DNA from: Stanieria sp964562685
GTDB taxonomy: Bacteria > Cyanobacteriota > Cyanobacteriia > Cyanobacteriales > Xenococcaceae
Assembly: GCA_964562685.1 (NCBI GenBank)
Contig: CAZLUP010000005.1
Location: 1 to 64,000, forward strand
Direction: 5' to 3'
Length of the DNA stretch: 64,000 nucleotides
This document shows, in pieces, positions 36,658-45,787 of this stretch. Each line of letters opens with the position of its first letter. Position 1 is the stretch's first letter. Both the position numbers and the translations under genes were made by a program. The notes below the pieces were generated by a model that searched no databases, had not been told where the DNA came from, and saw only the letters and a list, made by a program, of their open reading frames with translations.

Positions 36658-37518
36658 ATGATTGAACCAAAAGAGCAACTGAATCCTTTAAAAATTCGGG
36701 ATTGTATCTTTAATTGGGGAGAAAGAACCTATTTAATGGGAATTCTCAATGTTACCCCCGATAGTTTTAGTGATGGAGGACAATTTAATAATTTAGAATC
36801 TGCTCTTTCTCAAGCACAACAAATGATTGCACAAGGCGCAGATCTGATCGATATTGGCGGTCAATCTACCCGTCCAGGTGCAGAAGAGATTTCTCTAAGC
36901 GAAGAATTACACCGAGTAATTCCTGTCATTAAACAACTGCGTCAAATAAGTTCTATTCCTATTTCGATTGATACTACTAGAGCAGCAGTAGCTCAAGCAG
37001 CTATTGAAGCAGGTGCAGATCTGGTTAATGATATTTCTGGTGGTATTTTTGACCAAGAAATGTTTTCTACTGTAGCTCAGTTAAACGTCCCTATTATTCT
37101 GATGCATCTGCGGGGAAATCCTAAAACCATGCAACAGTTGACCGATTATCAAGATTTACTCGGAGAAATATTAGAGTTTCTTAACAATCAAATTGATAAA
37201 GCGATCGCAGCAGGAATAACTTGTTCTCAAATCATCATCGATCCTGGGATTGGTTTTGCCAAAACTTACCAGCAAAATATCAAAATATTACAAAATTTAT
37301 CGCAATTTCAAGCTTTAAATTTACCAATTTTAGTTGGTGTTTCTCGTAAAAGTTTTATTGGTCATATTCTTAACCAAAAAAATCCTCGAGCAAGAGTGTG
37401 GGGAACTGCTGCTGCTTGTTGTGGTGCAATTGCCCAAAAAGCAGATATTTTGCGTGTCCACGATGTGGCTGAAATGTATGATGTTTGTCGAGTTGCCGAT
37501 CAAATTTGGCGGAGTTAA
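36658..37518 (+). CDS. folP: Dihydropteroate synthase
   Basis: FolP joins p-aminobenzoate to the pterin pyrophosphate in folate synthesis. The 286-residue TIM-barrel protein carries the diagnostic LMGILNVTPDSFSDGGQF near residue 23, LIDIGGQSTRPGAEEIS near residue 62, SIDTTRAAVAQAAIEAGADLVNDI (two adjacent motifs, residues 101-125), and the C-terminal GVSRKSFIG and RVHDV motifs. Length is normal. No other folate genes are close. A TnpB element lies 120 bases behind it. Confidence 0.95.
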   Translation: MIEPKEQLNPLKIRDCIFNWGERTYLMGILNVTPDSFSDGGQFNNLESALSQAQQMIAQGADLIDIGGQSTRPGAEEISLSEELHRVIPVIKQLRQISSIPISIDTTRAAVAQAAIEAGADLVNDISGGIFDQEMFSTVAQLNVPIILMHLRGNPKTMQQLTDYQDLLGEILEFLNNQIDKAIAAGITCSQIIIDPGIGFAKTYQQNIKILQNLSQFQALNLPILVGVSRKSFIGHILNQKNPRARVWGTAAACCGAIAQKADILRVHDVAEMYDVCRVADQIWRS

Positions 37519-37665
37519 ATACTTGAAAATTCAGTTGGCAAAAATTAAATTTAATTGAGGGATCGTTTAAATCACAAAAACTGTTTTATCTTAAAAAGAA
37601 AATCAATTTATCTAGACTTAATTATCTAAAATTTTAACTGATGGGGGGTTCGGGGGGCTATAAGT

Positions 37666-37741
37666 CCCGCGCTCTACCCGTAGGGTGGGAGATACTCCGC
37701 CCTAAACGGGCGGAGCCTCCTCCCACTTCGTGAGCGTCGGG
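37666..37741. repeat. Extended hairpin in the left end of the tnpB element
   Basis: CCCGCGCTC (37666-37674) pairs with GAGCGTCGGG (37732-37741), the same outer stem as in the right end. Inside are GTGGGAG/CTCCCAC (37685-37691, 37720-37726) and CTCCGCCC/GGGCGGAG (37695-37702, 37708-37715). A second hairpin lies at 37759-37793 (GCTTGTC/GACAAGC with inner CCCC/GGGG). Two G6 tracts precede the region (37643-37657). Confidence 0.75.
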
Positions 37742-37846
37742 ATACATGGACTTCCCGCGCTTGTCGATTCCCCTCGATGGGGATGAGACAAGCAATCTAG
37801 ATCTCTGCTATCATTATGTAGTTATCGCTACTCAGCAATACTGATA

Positions 37847-39040
37847 ATGTATAGGGCGTATAAATACCGAATCTATCCCTCCTCGGAGCAAAAGGTTTTG
37901 CTAGCAAAGTCTTTTGGCTGTGTGAGATGGTTTTGGAACTACTCGCTCCATCTCTGTCAAGAGACTTATCAGTCAACAGGCAAAGGATTGTCTAGGGGGT
38001 ATATTCAAGGGTTATTGCCTGCCCTCAAAAAAGAACATGAATGGCTGAAAGATGCCTATTCTCAGTGCTTGCAGGTAGTAGCCTTGAATTTATCGACTGC
38101 CTATAAAAACTTCTTTGAAAAGCGGGCAATGTTACCACGATTCAAGTCAAAGCACGGTAGGCAGTCCATTAGCTACCCTCAAAATGTCAAGCTCGAAGGA
38201 GACAATATCTATCTTCCCAAGATTGGGCAGGTAGTCTGTCGTCGTCATCGTAGTTTTGAGGGAACCATCAAAACCGTTACCATCTCGCGCAATCCAGACG
38301 GCAAATATTTTGCATCAGTTGTAGTGGATGATGGACAATTCCATCCGCAGGTAATGACAGAAGGCAAAGCCATTGGTATTGATGTGGGGTTAACCCACTT
38401 TGCGATAACAAGCGATGGCTCTAAGTTCAACAACCCAAAGTATTTTGTCAAACGTCAGCGCAACTTGAAGCGAAAACAACAGAATTTATCTCGCAAAACT
38501 AAGGGCAGTCAAAATCGCAAAAAAGCGAGATTGGCAGTAGCAAAAGTTCACTCTAAGGTAGCGAGGTGTCGAGAGGATTTTCTGCACAAGCTATCCCGCA
38601 AGATAGTCAACGAAAACCAAGTGATTGTGACAGAAAACCTCAATGTAAAAGGCATGGTCAAGAATCACAACCTAGCCAAAGCGATAAGCGATGTGGGTTG
38701 GGGACAGTTTTGCACCATGCTCAAATACAAGGCGGAGAGTGAAGGTAAAACCTATGTCGAAATTGACAGATGGTTCCCGAGCTCAAAAACGTGCCATGCT
38801 TGCTTGAACAGAGTCGATAATCTGACTCTAGAGGTAAGAGGATGGACTTGTCAGCATTGTGGGACACGCCATGACCGTGACATCAATGCGGCAATCAATA
38901 TTAGAAATGAAGGCTTGCGGATATTGTCGTTGGGAACCAGCGATACTGCCTGTGGAGGGAGTGTAAGTCGGACGGGTAAAACCTCGGTTTTGCTAGACGC
39001 TATTCCCGTTGAATCAGGAAGCCCGCGCTCTCTTGCCTAG
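37847..39040 (+). CDS. tnpB: RNA-guided endonuclease TnpB
   Basis: TnpB of IS200/IS605 elements is an RNA-guided DNA nuclease, ancestral to Cas12, and here it seems intact. The 397-residue protein begins MYRAYKYRIYPSSEQ, and carries the RuvC motif GIDVGLTHFAITSDG (catalytic Asp), VTENLNVKGM (catalytic Glu), a zinc ribbon with CHAC and CQHC, and the last catalytic Asp in HDRDINAAINI. A helix-turn-helix-like N-terminal region and a basic middle part (residues 200-240) fit the family. The gene uses a different, more GC-rich codon style than its neighbours, as expected for a mobile gene. No partner transposase tnpA is in the window. Confidence 0.93.
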   Translation: MYRAYKYRIYPSSEQKVLLAKSFGCVRWFWNYSLHLCQETYQSTGKGLSRGYIQGLLPALKKEHEWLKDAYSQCLQVVALNLSTAYKNFFEKRAMLPRFKSKHGRQSISYPQNVKLEGDNIYLPKIGQVVCRRHRSFEGTIKTVTISRNPDGKYFASVVVDDGQFHPQVMTEGKAIGIDVGLTHFAITSDGSKFNNPKYFVKRQRNLKRKQQNLSRKTKGSQNRKKARLAVAKVHSKVARCREDFLHKLSRKIVNENQVIVTENLNVKGMVKNHNLAKAISDVGWGQFCTMLKYKAESEGKTYVEIDRWFPSSKTCHACLNRVDNLTLEVRGWTCQHCGTRHDRDINAAINIRNEGLRILSLGTSDTACGGSVSRTGKTSVLLDAIPVESGSPRSLA

Positions 39041-39054
39041 CAATGAGCGTCGGG
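39022..39054 (+). ncRNA. Predicted right-end hairpin / omega RNA scaffold
   Basis: The stem CCCGCGCTC / GAGCG-T-CGGG spans the last codons of tnpB and 14 bases behind it. By analogy with described TnpB systems the 3' end of the transcript would carry this scaffold and then a guide copied from the flank. The flank directly behind is GTAGTTCAC followed by CATCAAAGTTGGGATTAAAA. The exact RNA ends are inferred. Confidence 0.5.
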
Positions 39055-39101
39055 TAGTTCACCATCAAAGTTGGGATTAAAACAAAATTCAAAGTGGAAT
39101 A

Positions 39102-39554
39102 ATGAATCAGCGTTGCATGATCCCAGTTATTAAAACTCCCAAAGACTATCGAGCTTATCGCATTAGTCCTGATGATACCAATCGCCTAGCAATTATTTTT
39201 GATTCAACGAGCGCAGGTGATTCTTTGACTGTTTGTGTAGAAATCTTCGATCCTGGCGGAAAAACACCTCCCCATCGTCATAATTTCGCAGTAGAAATGT
39301 TTTTTATCTTAAAAGGTCAAGGAATTGCGGTTTGCGATGGTAAAGAAGTCCCTTTGAATCCTGGCGATAGTATTTTAATGCCCAAAACAGGAATTCATTT
39401 TATTAAAAACACGGGAACTGAAAGATTATATGCTCTTTGTATGATGGTACCGAACGAAGATTTTTCTGAACTTATTCTAAGTGGTATGCCAACGGAATTA
39501 GATGAACAAGACTTGCAAGTTATGGCTAGGATAGACTCTCTGATTCCTTGTTGA
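39102..39554 (+). CDS. Cupin domain protein
   Basis: A 150-residue single-domain cupin. The first cupin motif is PPHRHNFAVEMFFILKGQGI (metal ligands His, His, Glu) near residue 59, and the second is PLNPGDSILMPKTGIHFIKN with the last His. Intact metal ligands suggest a metal-binding enzyme or sensor; the substrate is not evident. A second ATG lies five codons in (39117). The tnpB element ends about 40 bases before the start and may have separated the gene from an original upstream promoter. The 307-base gap behind it shows nothing recognisable. Confidence 0.8.
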   Translation: MNQRCMIPVIKTPKDYRAYRISPDDTNRLAIIFDSTSAGDSLTVCVEIFDPGGKTPPHRHNFAVEMFFILKGQGIAVCDGKEVPLNPGDSILMPKTGIHFIKNTGTERLYALCMMVPNEDFSELILSGMPTELDEQDLQVMARIDSLIPC

Positions 39555-39861
39555 AAATATAATTGAGACTTGAGATTAAATAATCCTTAAAAATACCAGA
39601 CTTTATTGTCTAGGTAAAAGATACTAGGGATGTTATTAAAATTTGAAAAAGAAAATCAAACATAAAAATTTTTTCTCCATATAGCTAACTGCCCTTAAAT
39701 AGCCTCCAGACTATACAAAACGGCAACGAACTCTACCCAAAAATTAATTGATTAACGCTCAAAAAACCTAAAAAAACAAAAATCAAACGAAAGATACTCG
39801 AACTAAACCCAGTCTCGATGCTATTATCTATGTGCGTAGCAATTAATATATAGGGCAGTTA
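39555..39861. other. Gap before gpmI
   Basis: This stretch of 307 bases is AT-rich, has no inverted repeat of note and no open frame with a good start. It probably holds the gpmI promoter, but I cannot place it. Confidence 0.35.
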
Positions 39862-41463
39862 ATGATGGTTCAAGCACCTGTAGCTCCAGTGGTGCTAGCG
39901 ATCCTAGATGGTTGGGGTTATCGCGAGTCCAAGGAGGCAAACGCCATTGCCACGGCTCAAACGCCAATATTCAGCAGCCTCAAGGCAGCTTATCCCAGTA
40001 CACTAATTCGTACTTCGGGTAAAGATGTGGGTTTGCCAGATGGTCAAATGGGCAATTCTGAAGTCGGACACCTTAATCTAGGAGCAGGAAGAATTGTTCC
40101 TCAAGAGTTAGTACGGATCTCAGATGCAGTAGAAGATGGATCGCTGTTTAGCAATTCAGTTTTAGTCGAAATCTGTGAACAGGTTCGTTCTCGGGGAGGC
40201 AAATTACACCTAATTGGTTTATGCTCCGAAGGAGGCGTACATTCCCATCTCGATCATTTATTGGGACTATTAGATTTAGCCAAATTAAACGCGCTCGCGG
40301 ATGTTTGTGTTCATGCAATCACTGATGGTCGAGACACTAATACTAACGAAGGAATCAACGCTATTGGTAAGATTCAAGCCTATCTTGATCAACTTGGGAT
40401 TGGAAAGATTGTCACGGTTAGTGGTCGTTACTTTGCCATGGATCGCGATCGCCGTTGGGATAGAGTCAAAAAAGCTTATGACGTAATGACTCAAGATGAT
40501 GGCATAGACAACCGTTCAGCTACAGAAGTATTAAAAAGTTTTTACGCCCAAGATATTACCGATGAATTTATTCCTCCCACTAGGATTGCTCCTGGAGCAG
40601 TAGAATCAGGAGATGGAATAATTTTTTATAATTTCCGTCCTGACCGAGCTAGACAGCTAACCTATGCGTTTGTACAGCCTGATTTTAAAGGCTTTGAACG
40701 GGAATTGATTCAACCTCTGAGTTTTGCAACTTTTACTCAGTACGACCCCAATTTATCAGTAGAAGTAGCTTTTAAACCTCAAAACCTTACTAATATCCTG
40801 GGCGAAGTTATCGCTAATCATGGCTTGAAACAGTTTCGCACCGCAGAAACCGAAAAATATCCCCATGTCACCTATTTCTTCAACGGAGGTTTAGAAATAC
40901 CCTTTGAAGGAGAAGACAGAGAATTAATTCAAAGTCCAATGGTGTCTACTTACGATCAAGCACCAGCTATGTCAGCAGAATTAGTCACTGATGCTGTTTG
41001 CCAGGCGATTGAGAAAGGAATTTATTCCCTAATTGTCGTTAACTACGCCAATCCTGATATGGTAGGACATACAGGTAATCTAGATGCAGCAGTTCAAGCG
41101 ATCGAAACTGTAGACCGATGTTTGGGTAGAGTTTTTGAAAGCACTATCAAAGCAGGTGGTACAATTCTGATTACTGCCGATCATGGCAATGCCGAATATA
41201 TGAAAGACGAAGCAGGTAATCCCTGGACTGCTCATACTACCAATCCTGTACCTTTTATTTTGATAGAAGGAGAAAAACGCAAAATTCCAGGACACGGCGC
41301 AGAAGTACAGTTAAGAACAGATGGAAAATTAGCTGATATTGCACCGACAATTCTAGAGATTTTACAGTTACCTCAACCAAACGAAATGACTGGTCGCTCT
41401 TTGATTGAATCGGCAGAATATCAAGTCAAGCAAAATCGTACTCCAGTACGTATTTCTTTGTAA
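39862..41463 (+). CDS. gpmI: 2,3-bisphosphoglycerate-independent phosphoglycerate mutase
   Basis: GpmI interconverts 3- and 2-phosphoglycerate in glycolysis and carbon allocation. The 533-residue protein carries the alkaline-phosphatase-type signature VVLAILDGWGYRE, the catalytic Ser in PDGQMGNSEVGHLNLGAGR (near residue 66), DGRDTN, GRYFAMDRDRRWDR, and the Mn ligands in NYANPDMVGHTG and ITADHGNAE. Length is slightly above the bacterial average, as usual for cyanobacteria. It starts with two ATG codons, and the second (39865) is equally possible. secG follows 223 bases behind, a neighbour order seen in other cyanobacteria. Confidence 0.96.
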   Translation: MMVQAPVAPVVLAILDGWGYRESKEANAIATAQTPIFSSLKAAYPSTLIRTSGKDVGLPDGQMGNSEVGHLNLGAGRIVPQELVRISDAVEDGSLFSNSVLVEICEQVRSRGGKLHLIGLCSEGGVHSHLDHLLGLLDLAKLNALADVCVHAITDGRDTNTNEGINAIGKIQAYLDQLGIGKIVTVSGRYFAMDRDRRWDRVKKAYDVMTQDDGIDNRSATEVLKSFYAQDITDEFIPPTRIAPGAVESGDGIIFYNFRPDRARQLTYAFVQPDFKGFERELIQPLSFATFTQYDPNLSVEVAFKPQNLTNILGEVIANHGLKQFRTAETEKYPHVTYFFNGGLEIPFEGEDRELIQSPMVSTYDQAPAMSAELVTDAVCQAIEKGIYSLIVVNYANPDMVGHTGNLDAAVQAIETVDRCLGRVFESTIKAGGTILITADHGNAEYMKDEAGNPWTAHTTNPVPFILIEGEKRKIPGHGAEVQLRTDGKLADIAPTILEILQLPQPNEMTGRSLIESAEYQVKQNRTPVRISL

Positions 41464-41686
41464 ACAGTACCCTGCCGAGATTCTTCGCATTACGCTCAGA
41501 ACCAGGGCTTGCGTTCACTTAGTAAAAACCCAAACTCACTATTGTTGAGGATTAGGGATAAGCTTAGACGAACTTAGCTGTTAGCTAACACTATCCTTTT
41601 TTCCTCTGTTTTGTCATCAGATCAGAACCTTACAGCGTACAATAACTAACAGTTAATTTATTAAGAGTAAAATTTAAAATTTTATT

Positions 41687-41917
41687 ATGCAAGTAGATCA
41701 ATTAGTTGAAATTATTTGGTTAGTTTCTGCAAGTTTATTAGTGGTACTTGTATTACTTCACTCTCCGAAAGGAGATGGTTTAGGAGGGATTGGCGGACAA
41801 GCGCAATTGTTCACCAGTACTAAAAGTGCAGAAAAAACTTTAAACCGTATTACTTGGGCATTAAGTATTACTTTTATTGCCTTAACTATTGTTTTAAGTG
41901 CTGGTTGGTTAGATTAA
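41687..41917 (+). CDS. secG: Preprotein translocase subunit SecG
   Basis: SecG assists the SecYEG channel in the cytoplasmic or thylakoid membrane. The 76-residue protein has two membrane segments (about 7-22 and 53-72) joined by the conserved loop HSPKGDGLGGIGGQAQLFTSTKSAEKTLNRITW (residues 25-57, one region). Length and layout are typical. A clear terminator follows at 41998. It may be expressed on its own or as a tail of gpmI; the 223-base gap makes a separate promoter likely. Confidence 0.93.
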   Translation: MQVDQLVEIIWLVSASLLVVLVLLHSPKGDGLGGIGGQAQLFTSTKSAEKTLNRITWALSITFIALTIVLSAGWLD

Positions 41918-41997
41918 TTAATTAAAAAATTTGCAGTTTAATTTTTTTTGGGAAATTTATACGTTCAAGAATTAAAAATTGTTTTTGTTAAACGAAT

Positions 41998-42032
41998 GAC
42001 GCTAATTAATTAAATAGCGTCTTGTTTCTTTT
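41998..42032 (+). terminator. Intrinsic terminator after secG
   Basis: GACGCTA (41998-42004) pairs with TAGCGTC (42015-42021), and the tail is T-rich (TTGTTTCTTTT). Confidence 0.75.
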
Positions 42033-42163
42033 GTTCTTTTTGAATTTATTAGCAGTACAAGTAAAGATTGGTATCTAAACAGGATTTAGTATAACCTAAT
42101 CAAGTAATGCTATAGCGATCGCTTTTGTTCGCCTTCAAAATTAAGATTGAAATACAAATCAAT

Positions 42164-43609
42164 TTAAAACAAATTTCTTAATAATAAATGAAAGCCAGAA
42201 TAGATTAATTGATAAATTCCTCGATAGGGATAAGTTGAAAAAGTATCTGGATAAGTTAATACTACTGTATGGGAAGGGATTAAAATATTACCATAAATAA
42301 TTACTAATAATAAATAGCGGTGATACTGAGGAATTTTTTGCCAAAATTCAATTAATAAAATACTACAAGTAATTAACATTCCTAAAAAGCCAAAACCAGC
42401 TAGTCGAGTAGTATCTAAAGCTATAAAAGTCATCAAAGCTGGAAATAAAGAAATAGCAGTTATGGCTAGTAAAGTAGCTTTTTCTTTTCTTTGCCACAGA
42501 TAATAAGCTAGAGCAATAAATAATCCCCACAAAAACTTATAAACAAACCAGAGTCCTGCTAATGCTAATCCAGGATTTTCTAATAAAATTTGAAAGTTAC
42601 TTTTTCCTCCTACTCCTAAATGATCTGTTCCTAATTTATTATTTAATCCAGCACCATAAAGAGCTAATAAAACACCAAAAAATAGAAAAAGTACGAATAA
42701 AGCTTGATATTTTTCTGACTTAGGTAAACAAAATAAAGCAATTGGAGTTAAAGCAAAAGCACTGCCATCGTGAGCTAACATACAAAGGGTAAATATTCCT
42801 AATCTGGCTTGATTATTCATTGGGAAACAAGCCATTAATAAGATTAAAATAAACGCTAATTGTTCTGGATATCCTGGCCATAAAAAACAAGTAATTAAAT
42901 AGCTACTTGTTGCCAGAGAAATATAAAGTAAAAATCTTCGTTTAAAGGTTAATAATTCTCTTTGACCAAATTCTTTGTTCTGAACAATTTTAGACTCAAT
43001 AAAAATTAGAGATAAAACAATCAATATATAAGTACATAATAAAGAGTATAAAAAATACAGAACTGGACCGTCCATCTGAATAAAATGCGCGATCGCAGGT
43101 TGTAACATTCGCCGATAAACAAAAATACTATCCTCAGCAAAGGGAGCTAAACTCATATCCCCGTAATCAATTCCCAATCCTGATAAACCAAACATACCTG
43201 CATTAAGTCCATTAGGATAGGAATAGGGGAAAACTAGCAAAGATAAAATTATAAAAATTAGACCAGAGGCAATAAAAATTCTCTTAGTATTTAACTGAGA
43301 GAATAAATTTCTAGCTTGCCAAACAGATTTAACAATTGGATAAATAATTATTAAAAAGCCAATTAAAAATAGCCATCCTTTAAACGGTAAAAAGAACCAT
43401 TCAAATAATTTATCAGTTTTTTCAACTAAACTAGGAGTCACTAAAGTCAAAAAAATACTGATAATTTGTTTCGCTATAGTTGGGGATAAATTCGCTAAAA
43501 TAAATAATCCAAATATTGCTATCCAAAAAATTCTTTGATTAATAATATTTTTTGCGGGCGAACTTGGTAATAAAATATACTTTTTATAAAGTTCTGATTG
43601 AGAAAACAT
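42164..43609 (-). CDS. Polytopic membrane protein, possibly glycosyltransferase-like
   Basis: A 481-residue protein with about eleven to twelve membrane segments and short loops. A larger extracytoplasmic loop near residues 145-175 (GLGIDYGDMSLAPFAEDSIFVYRR) contains acidic residues. The general layout resembles GT-C-type polyprenyl-sugar-dependent glycosyltransferases, but no firm motif is visible, so the function stays open. It is the last gene of a likely three-gene unit with the methyltransferase-glycosyltransferase fusion and GtrA (220-base gap to the fusion). A role in envelope glycolipid or exopolysaccharide building is inferred from the neighbours only. Confidence 0.6.
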   Translation of the reverse strand: MFSQSELYKKYILLPSSPAKNIINQRIFWIAIFGLFILANLSPTIAKQIISIFLTLVTPSLVEKTDKLFEWFFLPFKGWLFLIGFLIIIYPIVKSVWQARNLFSQLNTKRIFIASGLIFIILSLLVFPYSYPNGLNAGMFGLSGLGIDYGDMSLAPFAEDSIFVYRRMLQPAIAHFIQMDGPVLYFLYSLLCTYILIVLSLIFIESKIVQNKEFGQRELLTFKRRFLLYISLATSSYLITCFLWPGYPEQLAFILILLMACFPMNNQARLGIFTLCMLAHDGSAFALTPIALFCLPKSEKYQALFVLFLFFGVLLALYGAGLNNKLGTDHLGVGGKSNFQILLENPGLALAGLWFVYKFLWGLFIALAYYLWQRKEKATLLAITAISLFPALMTFIALDTTRLAGFGFLGMLITCSILLIEFWQKIPQYHRYLLLVIIYGNILIPSHTVVLTYPDTFSTYPYRGIYQLIYSGFHLLLRNLF

Positions 43610-43829
43610 AAATATTCAATTAATATGGTTGCCTTAATTTTTAATATTTTTTTTCTATTTGTACAAAACAGCTATTAAGCATCAGTAATTAGCTCAAAGT
43701 AATAAATTATTTCTTTAGCAAATTAATCTAATTGTTATAAAGATTCTCAAGTAGATGAAGCAGAAAAAGGTTAATTTAATAACTTCTATTTATCAAGTGT
43801 ATTTAACTTTTTAGAGAATCGCTAACTCA

Positions 43830-45338
43830 TTAAAAACGTTTAAAACCAAACTTAGTCTCAAGACATAATCGCCATAAAACTTGCCAGTAACCACCACCAA
43901 CTTTAACTAGTTTAAAAGAGGAAACACCCATGTCAGGAGTGCGATTAATCCACGAAATCGGTACTTCCTTGACTGAATAACCTTTTAAAACAGGTTGCAA
44001 GCCCGTTTCAGCATTAATAGCAAAACCTGGTTGAGTTAGTTGCAAATTTTCTAAAACTTCTCGACGCATTAACTTGAGATTATTAGTTAAATCGCGGAAT
44101 TTTTGACGAAAAAGAATCTGAGCTAAAGCATGAAAACCACGATTGACTATAATCTTTTGAATCGGATAGTTTAATAACACACTATGTCGAGAAAAACGAC
44201 TTCCTACTGCAACATCATAACCCTCAGCAGCAGCATCAAATAAATCTCTAATTTCTGGTAAAAGATGCTGAAAATCACAATCCATTGAAAGAATGTATTT
44301 TCCTGTGGCAGCTCTATAACCATCGATAATTGCTCTACCTACTCCATTGGGAGGAGTACGAAAAACGGGTTTAATTCTTGAATCTTCTGCTGCTAATTGT
44401 TTAATTACTTCACTAGTTTGATCTCGGCTATTATCATCAACTAAAATTATTTCGTAAATATAATCATTGTAGAAACTTTTTAATTTACTAACTAATGGGC
44501 TAACATTCATCTCTTCATTATGACAAGGGATTACTATCGAAACAGCATTCTTTAATTGTTCGTGATCGCATAAAGAAACTTTCGGTTTTTCAACAACTCG
44601 AGGAGGTTTTTGGGCGTGAAGTAAAATTGAACCAGCTAAGGTTTGAATTACAGGAGTATTTTCCAGTAAAATTGACAAATTTCGTAGTAACCAAATTAAA
44701 CTTTTAGTTAAGGGTGCATAAACAAAATCATTATAAGCAGCAAATACTCGAATAAAACCTAGTTCAGAAACTAATTCATATAATTTAGGTCGACTTAATA
44801 ATTTTCTTGGATCTTTTTGCCCGATATATTTAGATAGAAAACGACGCAGTTTTAGAACAATATTCCAGGGATTACTTTCATAAAATATAACTTGTCCCCC
44901 TGGCTTTAAAAGTTGTTCTACTTGTTGTAAAAACCAACCACAATTACTTTCATCTAGCAAATCAATTGCAATAATATAATCAAAAGTTCGTCCTGCTAAA
45001 AGTTCTAACGATTCAGAAGCGTCTATAAATTCTACAGAAGCAGGTAAATGTTTTGGTAGAGAATGATTATGATTAAAAGTTACTGCTGTAATCGGATTTT
45101 CTCCACGAGAAACGTAAACTAATTCTTGAGTTAATAAACCTCGTCCACAGCCTAATTCTAAAATAGTTTCATTTGGTAAAAGGTGAACTATGTGCCGAAA
45201 AGTTTGCGCTCTCCACAATAATCTGTCATGATAAATTGGATCTTTTTTTGACCAATATCTATCTCGATATTGTTCGCGTATTCCTAATGTTTTAATAGAC
45301 TGAAGTTCTTGATTATTAACAATAGTACTTGATTTCAT
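43830..45338 (-). CDS. Class I methyltransferase fused to a family 2 glycosyltransferase
   Basis: A 502-residue two-domain protein. Residues about 45-220 form a SAM-dependent methyltransferase (TILELGCGRGLLTQELV, FDYIIAIDLLDE, KPGGQVIFYESNPWN). Residues about 265-490 form a GT-A glycosyltransferase of family 2, like dolichyl/polyprenyl-phosphate mannose synthases (VSIVIPCHNEEMNVSPLV, EIILVDDNSRDQTSEVI, and the metal motif MDCDFQH). No membrane segment is evident. The adjacent GtrA protein, 20 bases upstream on the same strand, is a typical partner of polyprenyl-phosphate glycosyltransferases. The product may be a polyprenyl-phosphate sugar used at the envelope; the methyl acceptor is unknown. 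Confidence 0.85.
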   Translation of the reverse strand: MKSSTIVNNQELQSIKTLGIREQYRDRYWSKKDPIYHDRLLWRAQTFRHIVHLLPNETILELGCGRGLLTQELVYVSRGENPITAVTFNHNHSLPKHLPASVEFIDASESLELLAGRTFDYIIAIDLLDESNCGWFLQQVEQLLKPGGQVIFYESNPWNIVLKLRRFLSKYIGQKDPRKLLSRPKLYELVSELGFIRVFAAYNDFVYAPLTKSLIWLLRNLSILLENTPVIQTLAGSILLHAQKPPRVVEKPKVSLCDHEQLKNAVSIVIPCHNEEMNVSPLVSKLKSFYNDYIYEIILVDDNSRDQTSEVIKQLAAEDSRIKPVFRTPPNGVGRAIIDGYRAATGKYILSMDCDFQHLLPEIRDLFDAAAEGYDVAVGSRFSRHSVLLNYPIQKIIVNRGFHALAQILFRQKFRDLTNNLKLMRREVLENLQLTQPGFAINAETGLQPVLKGYSVKEVPISWINRTPDMGVSSFKLVKVGGGYWQVLWRLCLETKFGFKRF

Positions 45339-45358
45339 AATTAATATTTTTACTAAGT

Positions 45359-45787
45359 TTATTTTTTGATTTTGTTTTTGTTGAAAACTAATTTATCGCA
45401 AGCAAAATAATTAATAACTGATCCCAAAGCAATTCCAATTAAAGTATTAAGCAAATAGTGCAAACCGAGCCAATCTATAACAGGAAATAAAATTAAACTT
45501 CGTTGAGTTATAACAAACATTGATGACAAATGAAATAAAGGGATTTCCCTAAAAAAAACTTGATTTAAATGCCAGCTACTACTCGACCAAACCCAGATTT
45601 TATAAACAAAAAAAGTAAAAATCAATGATATTTCAATCGCAACAACATTAGCTAAGTTACGTAAGAGAGGAGTATTTAATGCCAAAGACTCGATAATTAA
45701 ACTAATAATTGCTAAATTAAAAGCTGCTGTAACTAGCCCACAAATTAAAAATCTAAATATTTTTTGCCGTGATTTTTGGTTAAACAT
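45359..45787 (-). CDS. GtrA-family membrane protein
   Basis: A 142-residue protein with four membrane segments. The basic N-terminus (FNQKSRQKIFRFLICGLVTA) and the C-terminal IGIALGSVINYFACDKLVF segment match the GtrA/DPMS-flippase family, which is thought to move polyprenyl-phosphate sugars across the membrane. Length is normal. It heads the unit with the methyltransferase-glycosyltransferase fusion (20-base spacing), which supports a joint role. Confidence 0.85.
   Translation of the reverse strand: MFNQKSRQKIFRFLICGLVTAAFNLAIISLIIESLALNTPLLRNLANVVAIEISLIFTFFVYKIWVWSSSSWHLNQVFFREIPLFHLSSMFVITQRSLILFPVIDWLGLHYLLNTLIGIALGSVINYFACDKLVFNKNKIKK

Larger units (their letters stand above)
37641..39062 (+). 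mobile_element. IS200/IS605-superfamily element with tnpB only (IS1341-type)
   Basis: A single tnpB gene with no tnpA is flanked by hairpin-rich, GC-rich ends in an otherwise AT-rich gap between folP and the cupin gene. The right end folds as CCCGCGCTC (39022-39030) with GAGCGTCGGG (39045-39054), overlapping the end of tnpB. This is the usual place of the guide-RNA (omega RNA) scaffold. The left border is set where the sequence changes to a G-rich tract and is only approximate. The right border is either just after 39054 or near 39062. IS605-type elements make no target duplication, so the edges cannot be fixed without an empty site. Confidence 0.7.

Noticed and set aside
37847..39040. Reading the TnpB gene as a CRISPR Cas12 effector
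   Set aside because: Length (397 residues), single-gene context and IS-type end hairpins fit TnpB; no repeat array or cas1/cas2 is present.
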